From: Jaltomata sinuosa
Taxonomy: Eukaryota > Streptophyta > Magnoliopsida > Solanales > Solanaceae
Assembly (NCBI GenBank): GCA_003996215.1
Contig: QJPP01001593.1
Location: 1-64,000, forward strand
Direction of reading: 5' to 3'
Length of the DNA stretch: 64,000 bases
The notes below the pieces were generated by a model, which was not told the DNA's origin, made no database searches, and saw only the letters and a list, made by a program, of their open reading frames with translations. This document shows positions 20,801 to 31,801 of the stretch, piece after piece; within the stretch, counting starts at the first letter, position 1; each line of letters opens with the position of its first letter. A program made the position numbers and the translations under genes.

Positions 20801-23723
20801 TTATGTATAACCAGAGTATAGTCTATGTATATCAATTAGGAAAAGTAAAGAAATTTGGCCGTCTATTTATATAAAGATCTCTAATAACTAACTACCACAA
20901 ACATTAAACCATGTTTTTTGCATTGTGCATTTTTTCAGATTGACAGAATATCTGGAATTGCTGCAAAATATGTTGGGAAGCCCATGCTTACATATCCAAA
21001 TCTTCCTACTACCGGCCCGACCCGTTCACTCGATATCGGAGTTGGAAATTTTGGGCCTCAAACAGGCCTAGTTGGAGAAATGTACAATGCAAGTGACCTT
21101 CTTAGATCAGTTTCAGGCCCAACAGAAGCTGATAAGCCCATGATCATTGAACTCGCTGTTGCGGCAATGGAAGAACTTACAAGAATGGCCCAAACTGGAG
21201 AGCCTTTGTGGATTACAAGCCCAAATAATTCTACTGAGACGTTGTCTGAAGAGGAATATGTTCGGACTTTTCCTCGAGGAATCGGGCCTAAACCTTTGAG
21301 CCTAATATCTGAAGCCTCAAGAGAATCTGCTGTTGTTATTATGAATCACATCAACTTAGTTGAAATCTTGATGGATGTGGTAAGTTAAAAAATTAGCCAC
21401 TTTTAGAGCCTATAATTGAAAAAATAGCCGCATATTCAAAAGTCGCTGAAAAATTGTCATTTTTTAGTACTAATTTATTGTGTTTTATTATAATGTTGTA
21501 TTGAATTCAGAACCAATGGTCAAGTGTTTTTGCTGGCCTAGTATCAAGAGCATTGACATTAGAAGTTCTATCAACTGGAGTAGCTGGAAATTACAATGGA
21601 GCTTTACAAGTGGTATAGTTTAAAATTCTACTATTTCCCCTATATTATTCTCGAGTTTAACTTCTATATTGCGACAATATATAAGAGTTTTCACACTATC
21701 AGGTCGCCTAACTATAGGTAACTGTTCATAAAAAGTGAAATTAGTAACCTGATACATAAGGCAGGTTACCTGCTACAACAGGAGTACTAGTAAAATTTCA
21801 CGATATGTTCTAGACATTATATTAATTCTAACTTACATTTTATTTTTAGATGACAGCTGAGTTCCAGGTTCCTTCTCCGTTGGTTCCAACGCGCGAAAAT
21901 TATTTTGTGAGATATTGTAAACACCATGCTGATGGAACATGGGCTGTAGTTGATGTCTCCCTGGACAATTTACGGCCTACTTCTGTGTCGCGTGGTAGAA
22001 GAAGGCCATCGGGCTGTTTAATTCAAGAATTGCCTAATGGTTACTCCAAGGTAAAGCCACTCGAGGCGGATCCAATATTAGAAGTTATGAATTTGATGTT
22101 TGAAACTTATGTATATATGTGAAAATAAAGCATAGATAGAGTTTACATATATTGAGCACAGAACCAACGTTAAAATTCTGGATCCGCCTGTAATAATAGT
22201 AAGTGTTGGAGTTACGTTTATTTGTTAATTATTGCTCGTTTGGTCCTCCAGGTTACGTGGATCGAGCACGTGGAAGTGGATGATAGATCTGTCCATAACA
22301 TCTATAGACCTCTTGTCAATTCAGGCCTCGCGTTTGGGGCTAAACGTTGGGTAGCAACGTTGGACAGACAATGTGAACGATTAGCAAGTGCAATGGCTAA
22401 TAACATCCCAACAGGGGATGTTGGAGGTAATATATCATTGTAATTTGAGTTACAATTTAATTTCTTCGAGATCACGATTTGCTAATAAATCTAACTTTTT
22501 TTGTAGTCATAACGAGTTCTGAAGGCCGAAAAAGTATGTTAAAACTTGCTGAGAGGATGGTGATGAGTTTTTGTGCCGGTGTTGGCGCCTCGACTGCTCA
22601 CACGTGGACTACATTATCTGGAAGTGGTGCTGATGATGTTAGAGTTATGACTAGAAAGAGTGTAGATGATCCAGGGAGGCCTCCTGGTATTGTCCTGAGT
22701 GCAGCCACTTCATTTTGGCTTCCTGTTCCTCCGAAAAGAGTTTTCGATTTTCTCAGGGACGAGAACTCTAGAAGTGAGGTAAATCATAAGACCATCGCGC
22801 TCTAATTTACATGTCATCGATTATCGTCAGATCAATGGTTTGGTTCGGTTATTTATTCCGAGAAAGTTATGTGATACCAACTCTTTAGTTAATTCATCGA
22901 TTTTGTATGCAGTGGGATATACTTTCAAATGGGGGTCTAGTTCAAGAAATGGCGCATATAGCAAATGGTCGTGATCCAGGAAACTGCGTATCTCTGCTCC
23001 GCGTTAATGTAACGTTTTCTTCTTACTTATTTTGCTCATTAAACTTTACTTTAACATTACTAAAAACACACGAGTTTCCAACGAGCCAGTTTCTGACCGA
23101 CCTACCTCAGAAATTGGCTCGTCAAAAGCTTTTTATAGTAGTAACACCTTGTTACTCATGTAGCTCATTAGTCATTACCTTGACACTACTAAAAACACAC
23201 GAATTTCCCACGAGCCAATTTTTGAGGGAGGTCTGTCAAACAAGCCCTAATTGGCTCGTCTTAAGCTCTTCCAATGGACTTCCCAACCAAATTTTCTTCG
23301 GAAATTCGCGTGTTTTTAGTAGTGTGACATTAGAGAAACCACCTAAAAGATTGTAACTTTTTGTTGCAGAGTGGGAATTCGAGCCAGAGCAACATGCTAA
23401 TACTCCAAGAGAGTTCAACAGACTCAACAGGATCTTATGTTATTTACGCTCCAGTTGATATTGTTGCAATGAATGTGGTGTTAAGTGGTGGTGATCCCGA
23501 CTATGTTGCTCTACTACCATCTGGATTTGCTATACTTCCAGATGGTGGCGGAGGAATTAATAATGTCGGTACTGGTGGATCGCTTCTCACTGTTGCATTT
23601 CAGATTTTGGTTGATTCTGTTCCAACTGCAAAACTATCTCTTGGATCTGTTGCAACTGTGAATAGTCTCATCAAATGTACTGTTGAAAGGATCAAAACTG
23701 CTGTTGCCTGTGACACTGCCTGA
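17821..23723 (+). CDS. PDF2: HD-ZIP class IV homeobox transcription factor, PDF2/ATML1-like
   Basis: Ten coding exons join into a 726-aa protein: 17821-18053, 18757-18874, 19825-20013, 20939-21379, 21511-21612, 21850-22050, 22252-22426, 22507-22778, 22913-23008, 23370-23723. All junctions are GT..AG and phase is kept throughout. In order it has an acidic N terminus and a homeodomain (about 60-117, with KKKRYHRHT and the helix-3 motif VKFWFQNKRTQMK). A ZLZ leucine zipper follows (about 120-190, with CPNCGGPA in the loop), then a START domain (about 245-470, from MIIELAVAAMEELTRMAQ) and the HD-SAD region to the end. The length matches Arabidopsis PDF2 (743) and ATML1 (762). Such nuclear proteins bind L1 boxes and specify epidermis. 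Orthology within the GL2/PDF2/ATML1/ANL2 class is inferred from the MFxPNMFESHH start. All visible key regions are intact. Confidence 0.95.
18143..18480 (+). repeat. Direct repeat inside coding intron 1
   Basis: Two copies (about 18143-18260 and 18335-18450) share GTTATA..TTGAATGATTTTTT, GGTTAGTTTTT(A/G)AAGATGA and TTTTTCAAGTTTGAAAAG. A third, partial copy is at about 16555-16600 in the leader intron. Probably an old dispersed repeat amplified within the gene. Confidence 0.6.
19448..19794 (-). mobile_element. Old SINE split by a foreign insert, coding intron 2
   Basis: 19448-19572 resembles the body of an Au-type SINE (GAGGAGCC, AAAGCAGTCAG, TTTGCATTAGGGTAAACT, then GTGCGGCCCTT) read in plus direction. 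The matching 3' end GTGCACCAGACTACATTTTTTT resumes at about 19773. The 200 bp between (CTCACCCCGCTCCATG, GAACAAGGTAGACAGGATC) is unrelated and looks like organellar or other foreign DNA. The strand field is uncertain; the SINE text reads on plus. Confidence 0.4.
20026..20197. mobile_element. CACTA-type MITE in coding intron 3
   Basis: It starts CACTACTAAAAAAAATAAC, 12 bp after the exon 3 donor, and ends CTTTTTGTAGTG. The interior GTAGCTAAACAA and TAGCAATGGATTA phrases match the nested element at 9056-9248. Non-coding. Confidence 0.65.
20296..20326. repeat. (AT)n microsatellite in intron 3
   Basis: A run of about 14 AT dinucleotides. Confidence 0.9.
23058..23143. mobile_element. Partial copy of the intron-9 CACTA MITE
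   Basis: It starts ATTACTAAAAACACACGAG and ends TTTTTATAGTAGT. It shares GAGCCAGTTTCTGA and ATTGGCTCGTC words with the complete element at 23184-23324. An internal deletion and end changes mark it as degenerate. Confidence 0.6.
23184..23324. mobile_element. CACTA MITE with near-perfect TIRs in coding intron 9
   Basis: The terminal inverted repeats (CACTACTAAAAACACACGAA and its complement, about 25 bp) differ at one base. The 3-bp duplication TGA at 23181-23183 and 23325-23327 is the length made by CACTA (CMC) transposases. At 141 bp it has no coding capacity. Transcription through it gives a long hairpin in the intron. Confidence 0.85.
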
Positions 23724-24870
23724 TGGAAAAATCTAAGGTAAAGCCATTCTCTATTTTTTACGTGTCGAACTTATATATACTGATAGCGTAAAAATATTTA
23801 GGCGTAATACATAAATAGACACTTTGAGTTGACCTCAACGTAACTGACAATTAAACGCTCTAACTTTGAACTAAGTTGCTCGGACTCTCCAAAAATATTG
23901 TCGCACCCGTGTCGGATCCTCCAAAAATGTACTACTTTTGAAGGATCCGACACGCACCCGATGACATTTTCGAAGAGTCCGAGCAACATAGACTTTGAGA
24001 ATGCACATCTAGACACCTCAACTCGTTCCCATTCATGTGTCTCGTGGACATCAGATGTTGATGTGGCACATAAATTTGGAGGTGTCTAGATGATTATTTT
24101 GTAAGTTGGAGGGTTCAGCTTACATAGTGGAGATGACCTCATAGTCGGAAATTCTTTACTGATGAGCCAAATTCTGATGTGACGTCTGTCTAGAAATTAG
24201 TGACTTTTTATAGTGTATATATAGAGTTTTAACTCTTTTTTTGAGAATGGTAATTTTATATAGAGTTTAACTTTTATATACTGAAAAAATAGAAGTTTCT
24301 CTTTTACAGTACTAGCTAAAATAAAAGATAACTATACGTATCGATCATTATAAGTGGAATTAATAACTTGATAGATAAGACAGATGACACATTACCACTG
24401 TTGAAGTGTGTGACCATCTCATCTAAAAAATTTAGTTGTTAGAGAGAGAGCATACTCTTATTATTTAATTATATACTCAACACGCCCCCTCACGTTGTTG
24501 TTGTTGCTCCTCATATGTTAGAGGGAACACACTTTTATTATTTAATTATATTTTCGATAACATGTTAAATTGCACTAATAATGTAAATATTCTATTGTGC
24601 AGATTAATATGAAGGATGGAGAAGTAAAGATGGAAAGGAGTCAAGAACGAACCTCAAAGTAAAATTTGATTAGCTAATATAAGGATTTGTTTGGATAAAA
24701 AAGTAGAAGCAAATTAAAATTGGGATTTTTGCCCACATGCAAGTGTTATTGGTTCGGGTATTGACTTCGCAAAAGTGAGTGATGAAAACTTTTGATATGT
24801 AAACCAAACAAGGCCTTTATGTTATTAGCATATCTCTTTGGTTTTGCTATGTGTTTTCAAAGAGGTATGA
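23724..24870 (+). other. 3' UTR of the PDF2-like gene, with a probable intron
   Basis: Fourteen bases after the TGA a donor ATCTAAG/GTAAAG occurs (GT at 23738), and ATTGTGCAG ends at 24602, giving a candidate intron in the 3' UTR. The intron contains nested MITEs. The polyadenylation point is not determinable; transcribed-looking GT-rich text continues to about 25130. Confidence 0.45.
23801..24091. mobile_element. GGCATAATACATAAA-family MITE carrying an inner inverted-repeat element
   Basis: It starts GGCGTAATACATAAATAGAC and ends near GGAGGTGTCTAG. Inside, 23875-23987 is a palindrome-like element with ends GTTGCTCGGACTCT / AGAGTCCGAGCAAC and shared interior words CCGTGTCGGATCCTCC / GGATCCGACACG. 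The same outer motif is seen as half-elements at about 44049 and 51119. Located in the putative 3' UTR intron. Confidence 0.65.
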
Positions 24871-26490
24871 GGTTCTGTTTCTGGCAGCAACATGCTTGGT
24901 TCTGAATCTCGATTAGTTATCGGGTATTTAGTTAGACCTCGTAAGTTATTCTGCTTCTGATAGCAACATGCTTGATTTTGAATCCCGACTAGTTATGGTG
25001 TATTTAGTTAGACTTTGTTAGTTTTTTTTTCTAACAAAATTCATGTGTTCTTTCATTTTATTGAAGGTTGTGAGTACATCTTCATGTACAACTTTCTGGT
25101 GTACAAAATTGTACTACTTCCTTTGTTAATGCCAATTAACACTAACTATATAGCATTTCGCCAACAATAACAATAACAATAACAATGACTATGCTGCAAT
25201 CTCAATATGGAAGAACATATATCTAAGTGAGTAAATAGGAAATTTGGAGAAAATTTAAAAGGGGTGATGAAATTTGTTAGCAATAAAAGAATATCCGCGC
25301 TTTTTTTCATTTTATTCTTGTTAAACGAGAAATTAAAGTCGAGCTTAGTAAAAGTTATATATAAGAAGAAAAAAAGATCAATTTTGGAGTGTTTCTTTCT
25401 GATATTCAATTTGAATAGGATGTTTCATGCATCGAGTTGCCCATTTATTCAATAGGAAAACTTAACTTACCATATAGCAAAAGAGTAGGTCCTACCTATT
25501 TTACAAAATGTTTTTTGAATTGAGACGTTATCTCTCAAGTGTTATAAATCATAGAGAAACCCATAAAAACACCCTCAGACTTTATCCAACACATTCTTAC
25601 TTTGCGGGGATCTTATTATACTCTGCTGGAAAATCTTCGCTATCACCACATACATACGTACTACTCCCTTTATATCACCCCCGCAAAGTAAGAGTGCGTA
25701 ACTAAGAAACTAGAATGTTTTTATGCCTATAATTTCCCTAAATTCATGCTAATTTGATGGGGGGAAATATCTTAATTCTTGAAATTCTTGCCAAATATAT
25801 TTCAAATTACCATAGTCAATGGTTCAAAATATAGGATCATTGCCATTGAAGTATATATTTTACCCTTCTTGGTAACTTTTCCAAGAAATGGAAATATAAT
25901 GTTGGTGAGAGTAGTAAAGTATAGTCTCCTCTATTTATTTTATTTTTGAAAGAGAATTGAAACAACAAGAAACACTCCCGAAACTAAGCGGGAAATGAGA
26001 CCTCAATTAATGACGGAGTCAGGAATTTTAATAAGGAATGTCACAATATAAAAAAAAGTAGACGTAAATAAAAAATTAAGGGGAATCAACTTAAATATAA
26101 TTTTCCGGAAAAGAATGTAATTTGACACCCCTTAGCATTAGGTGGCTCTACCACTAACCCCCAGAGAAATATTAAAAGGCACATGCAAATGCTATTTAAA
26201 GCAAGATTCTTAACTAAAGGTCAAATGGGCTAAACTATCAACTACTCCTTCTTTCCCATATTAATTGAATTGTTGAGGCTTTTTTCATGGTTCAAAATAA
26301 GTGAATTATTCAAATATCAAGATAATTATTGATTATTTTTTTCAGTTTTGCCCTTCCTTTAAAGAAAGAGTATTTTATATTTTCTATGTCTTACACTCTT
26401 TACAAAGTCATAATTATGATTTTACATTGAAATCACATTTCCAACAATGACTAACTCTACTTTTGAAAATAGTGTGGGAATAATGAAAAG
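24871..26490. other. Intergenic DNA; hairpin at 25596-25692
   Basis: No gene seen. Two phrases about TAGCAACATGCTTG (24886, 24960) repeat. CTTACTTTGCGGGG (25596-25609) pairs perfectly with CCCCGCAAAGTAAG (25679-25692), a 14-bp stem with a 69-base loop, perhaps a MITE end pair. The rest is AT-rich. Confidence 0.45.
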
Positions 26491-26500
26491 GGTAGTAATG

Positions 26501-27344
26501 TGACCCATCGGATTGGTGCAGGGTGGATGAAATGGCGGCTCGCATCCGGGGTCTTGTGTGATAAAAAGGTGTCTCTCAAACTGAAAGGCAAGTTCTACAG
26601 AGCAGCAGTTAGACCGGCTATGTTGTATGGGGCGGAGTGTTGGCCGGTCAAGAACTCTCACGTTCAGAAGATGAAGGTGGCTGAGATGAGGATGTTGCGC
26701 TGGATGTGTGGGTTTACTAGGAGGGATAGGCTTAGGAATGCGGATATTCGTGAGAAGGTGGGAGTGTCTTCCGTGGAAGATAAGATGCGGGAAGGGAGGT
26801 TGCGATGGTTTGGGCATGTGATGAGGAGAGGTTCAGAGGCCCCTGTGCGGCGGTGTGAGAGGCTGGCTATGGATGGGTTTAAGAGAGGTCGTGGTAGACC
26901 GAAGAAATATTGGACAGAGGTGATCAGGCGGGATTTGGCGCATTTGCAGCTTACCGAGGACATGACCTTAGATAGGAAGGTGTGGAGGGCTCAGATTAGG
27001 GTTGTAGGTTAGTAGGTTGGTAGGTTTCTTTGTAGGGAGGAGTGCGGGGTTTTGTTGTCCTTTTAGTAGTTGAAAGGCTACGCTTGTAGCTTTTGTTTCT
27101 TCTGCGCCAGTTACTTGCTAGTGCCTTGTGTAGCTAGATTTTTATATTATTTTGTAGTAGTATAGTTTTGTGTTAGCTGTTGTTTTGTTTATTGGTTATT
27201 TCTCCTGGATTGCTTTGAGCCGAGGGTCTATCGGAAACAGCCTATTTACTTCATTCTGGGGTAAAGGTATGGTCTGCGTACATCTCACCCTCCCCAGACC
27301 CCACTTTGTGGGAATATACTAGGTATGTTATTGTTGTTGTTGTT
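26501..27344 (+). mobile_element. 5'-truncated RTE LINE with target-site duplication
   Basis: An 844-bp insertion is flanked by GGTAGTAATG (26491-26500 and 27345-27354). It keeps the last 170 codons of the LINE ORF2 (stop at 27010-27012), the region after the RT with repeated basic motifs such as FKRGRGRPKKYW. The 3' UTR includes GAGCCGAGGGTCTATCGG and CCCTCCCCAGACCCCAC, and a (TTG)n tail ends the copy. The frame is still open, so insertion is relatively recent. It is closely related to the copy at 45475-47486. Confidence 0.9.
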
Positions 27345-27354
27345 GGTAGTAATG

Positions 27355-27772
27355 GAAAGTAATGCTCAAAATATGTCCTAAAAGAGTTTTCTTACGAGAC
27401 ATGTATTATCTCAATAATTCAGTTAATATGGGACCGAGGAGTACTGAATTAACTTTCCTGTAAATATGAGCAATAAAGATCACCCAATTTTTAGTCAAAA
27501 GGTGACAAATGTAGTTTACGATATTACCATTCCGATGAGGCACAATTCTTTTAATCCGCAGCACTCAAACTAGTCTATAATTAATGTGATGAATTAATTA
27601 GCATCAACAGGAAACTATAAATATGACTGACACCCTAAATTTAATTGGCATCAACCATGTATTCAGTCATAATTAATTTAGTAAAGCTGTGAGTTTTTCA
27701 GTATCCTTGTGGTTCCCACTTCTGATTCACTTAATTGAGCATTCAATACAAAATACAAATGAGTTTAATCAT
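27355..27772. other. Intergenic DNA, no gene seen
   Basis: AT-rich spacer with no recognisable feature. Confidence 0.45.
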
Positions 27773-28475
27773 ATATTTTCTTCGTTTACTTTTATTTTTC
27801 ATATTTAAATTTAATACACTCATTAAAAAAAATACATAAATTACCTAATATCTTTAACATATCTACTTATTTTCTCATTACTTTAAACTAATTACATAAT
27901 ATCCAACTTCTTAACAATAACACCCAGATACACGTAGATACATACCCTCAGATACACGTGAATACATGTTGTTATCTCCCAAATACATGCGGATACATGC
28001 AACAAGCCGTAACCCCCAAATACATGCAGATACATGCACATGTATTCGAGACTGAACCATGTATCCAAATATCTTAACCATGTAACATGTATCCGCATGT
28101 ATCTAGAGGTCGGTTACATGTCTACAATGTATCCGTGACTAATCATATATGCGCGAGCGCGACTACACAATCTGTGTCATTGTTTAATTGTATATTATGT
28201 AATAATGAAAACTTATGGGAGAGGAAGTAATTAGCTCCTATAATAGTATAATTTATGTTGTTTAATGATTGACATGACTATTTTATCACACTATCCCTAT
28301 TAATTGTTGTTTATTATTAGGTCATGAAGAATGATTTGGATAAAAAATAATTAATGCTAAGGGTAAAACATGAAAAAAAATTAATTGTGTTTTCTTGATA
28401 TGTTAAATGTGGTAAGTAAACGTAAAAATCTATTTCTGAAATAGTGGACAAATAAAAATGAATAGAGGAAGTATT
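27773..28475. mobile_element. Possible MITE-like element with internal ATACATG repeats
   Basis: The left phrase CTTCGTTTACTTTTATTTTTC and the right phrase GGACAAATAAAAATGAATAG are loosely inverted, suggesting an old TIR element. Inside, 27930-28140 is a degenerate array of GATACATG / CATGTATC words in both orientations, so it can fold on itself. Confidence 0.4.
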
Positions 28476-28569
28476 TCCTCCGTTTATTTTTAATTGTCCA
28501 TTATATTAAAAATTAAAATCTAATTTAAAAAATTAAGAGATCAATTAGTTTCTATTTACCTTATTATTA

Positions 28570-28745
28570 GGCATAATACATAAACAAGTCTTTTAACTTG
28601 ACCTCAGCTGGCAACAATGCCCTTCAACTTTGGGTGTGTACAAATATGCACTTAAACTATATATAATAAAGTTGAACAAGTAAACACATGTATCCTACAT
28701 GAAAAATCGCGTGAGACCAAATTAAAGGGTACATTTATGTATTAA
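28570..28745. mobile_element. GGCATAATACATAAA-family MITE, right end truncated
   Basis: It opens GGCATAATACATAAACAAG, continues with CAACTTTGGGTGTGTACAAA, and ends at TTTATGTATTAA without the final TGCC. An internal deletion has shortened it. Confidence 0.65.
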
Positions 28746-29049
28746 ATTAAAAATAAGATAGATTAGTTGAATATTTGATAGAATTTGACAAAACACTAAC
28801 ATTCCTTCTACAATAATTACTTGTCATTGGTATATTTTGACTTTTGATTCAGAAAACCCTAAAACAACACGTAAAAGAAGTGTGCATTAGTCAACTAAAG
28901 TTAGTTAGGGCTTGAAATCGTTAGACTTGTTCACAACTAATTTATACTATATGATTAAGTATAAAAGTTAGGTAAAAAAAACTCAATTACGTACTATAAT
29001 TAAGTGATAATACAAACTGTACATAGAGTAAAAAACATATACTCACTCA

Positions 29050-29213
29050 TATTTATATTAAATCAATGAAGGTAAGACATGTATCTTTTAAAAATATACG
29101 TGACAATTCGCGTGAGACGTCACATATATAGAACGCGTATGTCTACTTGTTAAGTGCTGGAGAACATAGATACCGATGAAAGCCAAGTTAAAAAACACAT
29201 TTATGTAATATGC
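29050..29213. mobile_element. GGCATAATACATAAA-family MITE remnant
   Basis: Contains CGCGTATGTCTACTTGTT and GCCAAGTTAAAAAACACATT and ends TTTATGTAATATGC, corresponding to the right part of 8868-9348. Confidence 0.5.
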
Positions 29214-30371
29214 TTTCTACTAATGTCATATAGGCTTCAAATCTAACTTCTAATTCCCTCATCTTAGAGTTCTCGTTAGAACAACTTGATGATCTTGTGA
29301 GTGGTCAATAAATTGTAATTACAATTTTCTTACACTATTTGAACAAAAATCTTATCGAATTTTGCAAAATTTATATCCTGACTTCTAACTCCGCCCCACC
29401 TATACAAGTACGTACTCCTCATAAGTTTTCTAAATGACGTGGCCAATTAACATTTAATGCTAAAATCATAATGTATATCACTTCTTGATGATATTGGTAT
29501 ACTATATAAGGGGACAATCGAATTTATTATTTTTGACATTATAATTATAATAAATAATAAACATGTTCTTTTATGAAACAGCTAACTACAATATACTGTT
29601 TGAAGAATGAAGATGGACAAAAAAAATTTAATACTGTATTAAAACAAGATAAGATGGTTGTGTTAATTTAATTTGAGGAAAATGTGATCCGACAAGAATC
29701 TAAGAGTTGTCGGAGTTAGGGGTGTCAAATGAGCGGAATGAATTGAGTTAATAAATGAATAAATTATTGATCCGTTCAAAAATTAATTGAAATGAAATGA
29801 ATTAAGCTGAAATAGGCTTAAAAATGAATTAGTATAACCTAAATCGTCCAATTTTTATTAAGTTTTAATTTCTTTAATTGTTCTTTTTCAAAAAAAAAAA
29901 AAAGTACCTTGTAATTTATTTATTTTTATTATGATTATACATAGTATACTCCCTTCATTCACTTTTACTTGTCCACTTAAACTCTGCATGCTTCTTAAGA
30001 ATCAATGATTGATATGAGGATTTTACCATAGTACTCATATCAATTGTTATTTAGTATTAAGTCTTGAAAAATAATTGGGGAATAAGTAAACTAGTGCTAA
30101 GGATAAAATTGTATTAAGTCAGATAAATGAAAGCTATAATCAAAGGCGCATCCAGAATTTTAATTCTATGAGTTCAAGACTCGGGTTCCAAACACTAAAC
30201 TCAACATCTTGTTTGAGTTTTGGGTTCATACTTCATAGTTCAATTCTAGCGGGTTTTACACGGATAAAATCCAGGTCTAGGCTAAAAATTATGCGTTCAT
30301 TTAAACCCATACCTATATTACTAGATCCTCCCCTCGCTCTAATGCATTTCGAGGAAGCTAAAAATGGTAAT
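29214..30371. other. Intergenic DNA; truncated TAGGGGTGT element at about 29717-29880
   Basis: TTAGGGGTGTCAAATGAGC at 29717 resembles the left end of a hAT-type element, but no right end is found. 29949-30000 has a CTCCCTTCATTCACTTTTA phrase like the ends of other MITEs. No gene seen. Confidence 0.4.
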
Positions 30372-30389
30372 TTGTGTAACACCTTAGAA

Positions 30390-30467
30390 ACAAGAAAAAG
30401 AGGGCATCCCGGTGGACTAAAACTCCCGTTATGTGCAGGGTTCGGGGAAGGGCCGAACCAGAAGGGC
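30390..30467 (-). mobile_element. 5'-truncated Au SINE with target-site duplication
   Basis: Read on minus, it is the 3' part of an Au SINE (GGCCCTTCCCCGAACCC, then CTGCACATAACGGGAG, then a GATGCCCTCTTT end). An 18-bp duplication with one mismatch, TTGTGTAACACCTTAsAA, flanks it (30372-30389 and 30468-30485). The promoter boxes are lost, so it is a dead copy in the 3' flank of VPS28. Confidence 0.75.
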
Positions 30468-30550
30468 TTGTGTAACACCTTACAATATAATTAACATTCA
30501 ATCAATAACATACAAAACCAAAGCCAAGAGTGTGTTGCATTCATTCACCT

Positions 30551-30656
30551 GCAACAAATCATACATCTATCAACAAGCCAAATGGAGGGACTGCACAGTA
30601 ACAGCGACAAATCAGAGATCTATCAACAAGCCGATCCAGAGGGACTGCAGCAATGC
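30551..30656. repeat. Two-copy 53-bp tandem repeat
   Basis: GCAACAAATCATACATCTAT and CGACAAATCAGAGATCTAT start two units that both continue ATCTATCAACAAGCC (30565 and 30618) and GAGGGACTGCA. Downstream of VPS28, perhaps in its 3' UTR. Confidence 0.75.
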
Positions 30657-30872
30657 AAGTATCATTTAACGATTCAAGATCAAACTCATTACTGCAAGCC
30701 TCGTGCAAATCGATATCACCACCCACAACATAAAACAAGAGACGAATTACCAATTAATCCACAAAACTAAGTCTAAAGCTCTGTATACTCAAGTCCAGAA
30801 TTATAGCTCATATAGATTGATAGAAGTGCTATCCACAACGAATTCATAGTATGTAAAATGGTACTACCACCA

Positions 30873-30996
30873 CCAACAACAACATATCCAGTGTAATTCC
30901 ACAAGTGGGGTCTGGAGAGGGTAGGATGCACGCAGACCTTACCCTACCTTTGTGGGTTAGAGAGGCTGCTTCCATTAGACCCTCGGCTCAAAAGGG
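30873..30996 (-). mobile_element. Short RTE/TS-SINE 3'-end insertion with target-site duplication
   Basis: Read on minus: TGAGCCGAGGGTCTAATGG, TAAGGTCTGCGTGCATCC, CCCTCTCCAGACCCCAC, and a (TTG)n end. Flanks carry a perfect 17-bp duplication AAATGGTACTACCACCA (30856-30872 and 30997-31013). At 124 bp it consists only of the 3' tail shared by RTE LINEs and their dependent SINEs in Solanaceae. Confidence 0.85.
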
Positions 30997-31171
30997 AAAT
31001 GGTACTACCACCAGTCTAACAATTATCTAACATGTAAGAAGTTCCCAAAACATACATGGTTCATCTACACTGATAATCACTAGAACTTCAATTCAAGATA
31101 GAATAATATGTGTTATGAACTAACAAAACAACAATCGTATTTACAAACATACCACCTATTGAAATAGTCAA

Positions 31172-31801
31172 CTAACTTCCAGCATTGGGCAGTGCTGCCA
31201 TGAAAGAATTGTATGAGGATTCCAGATCGAAGTGGAGTTGGCGAGCCTGTTGTTCTGTCAACTCATCTGCAGCCCCCATTTTTGACAGCCTTGAAAGCCA
31301 TTCTCTCATCTTTGTCTTCCCCTCGAAATCCACTGGTAAAATCGTTAGTTTATTGAGGGAAGATGACAAATCTGACAACAGGGGATGGACCTGGTCAACG
31401 GCGATCATGTTCAACTTCAATGAGTCCATTGCAGTGATGAAATTCTGCACACACTCTGCCACAACAGCAGCTGAAGTCACAGTTGACATTGAAGCGGCAG
31501 CTCGGTGCTCTACTGTAGCTGGCACTCCAGAGGTCACAAGCCGGTTTAGGGCAGCAGGGCAATCCATTTTGTAGGTGTCATGAAATCGCTCAATGTTAGG
31601 TACAGCATCCCTCAATGTAGAAGATAGGGTCTTGAACTGAGCAATGAGTTTCTGGCACTCAGTCTCATATTCAGCTGCTGAAATGATGTCACGAACATAG
31701 GCCTTCTCGAGCTTCTCTGTTGCTTTGATAATAGCAAAGAGTTCGGCTAAGTTGTCATACATTTCCCTTTCACGCTTGTCATTCCATAGCTTAACCTCCA
31801 T
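31172..31801 (-). CDS. VPS28: VPS28, ESCRT-I subunit
   Basis: A single coding exon gives 209 residues beginning MEVKLWNDKREREMY and ending MAALPNAGS, the same length and termini as plant VPS28 proteins. The N-terminal core domain (about 1-105) anchors VPS28 in ESCRT-I with VPS23 and VPS37. The C-terminal four-helix domain (about 115-209, with CVQNFITAMDSLKLNM and WLSRLSKMGA) links to ESCRT-II/III during sorting of ubiquitinated membrane proteins at endosomes. The ATG at 31801 is preferred; the frame extends a little upstream but without another ATG at the conserved position. An acceptor TTTTTGCAG ends at 31893, so a leader intron is likely. The frame is intact. Confidence 0.95.
   Translation of the reverse strand: MEVKLWNDKREREMYDNLAELFAIIKATEKLEKAYVRDIISAAEYETECQKLIAQFKTLSSTLRDAVPNIERFHDTYKMDCPAALNRLVTSGVPATVEHRAAASMSTVTSAAVVAECVQNFITAMDSLKLNMIAVDQVHPLLSDLSSSLNKLTILPVDFEGKTKMREWLSRLSKMGAADELTEQQARQLHFDLESSYNSFMAALPNAGS

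Noticed and set aside
24489..24510. GTTGTTGTTG run that might be another RTE tail
   Set aside because: No CCCCAGACCCCAC-type sequence precedes it, so the similarity is only to a simple repeat.
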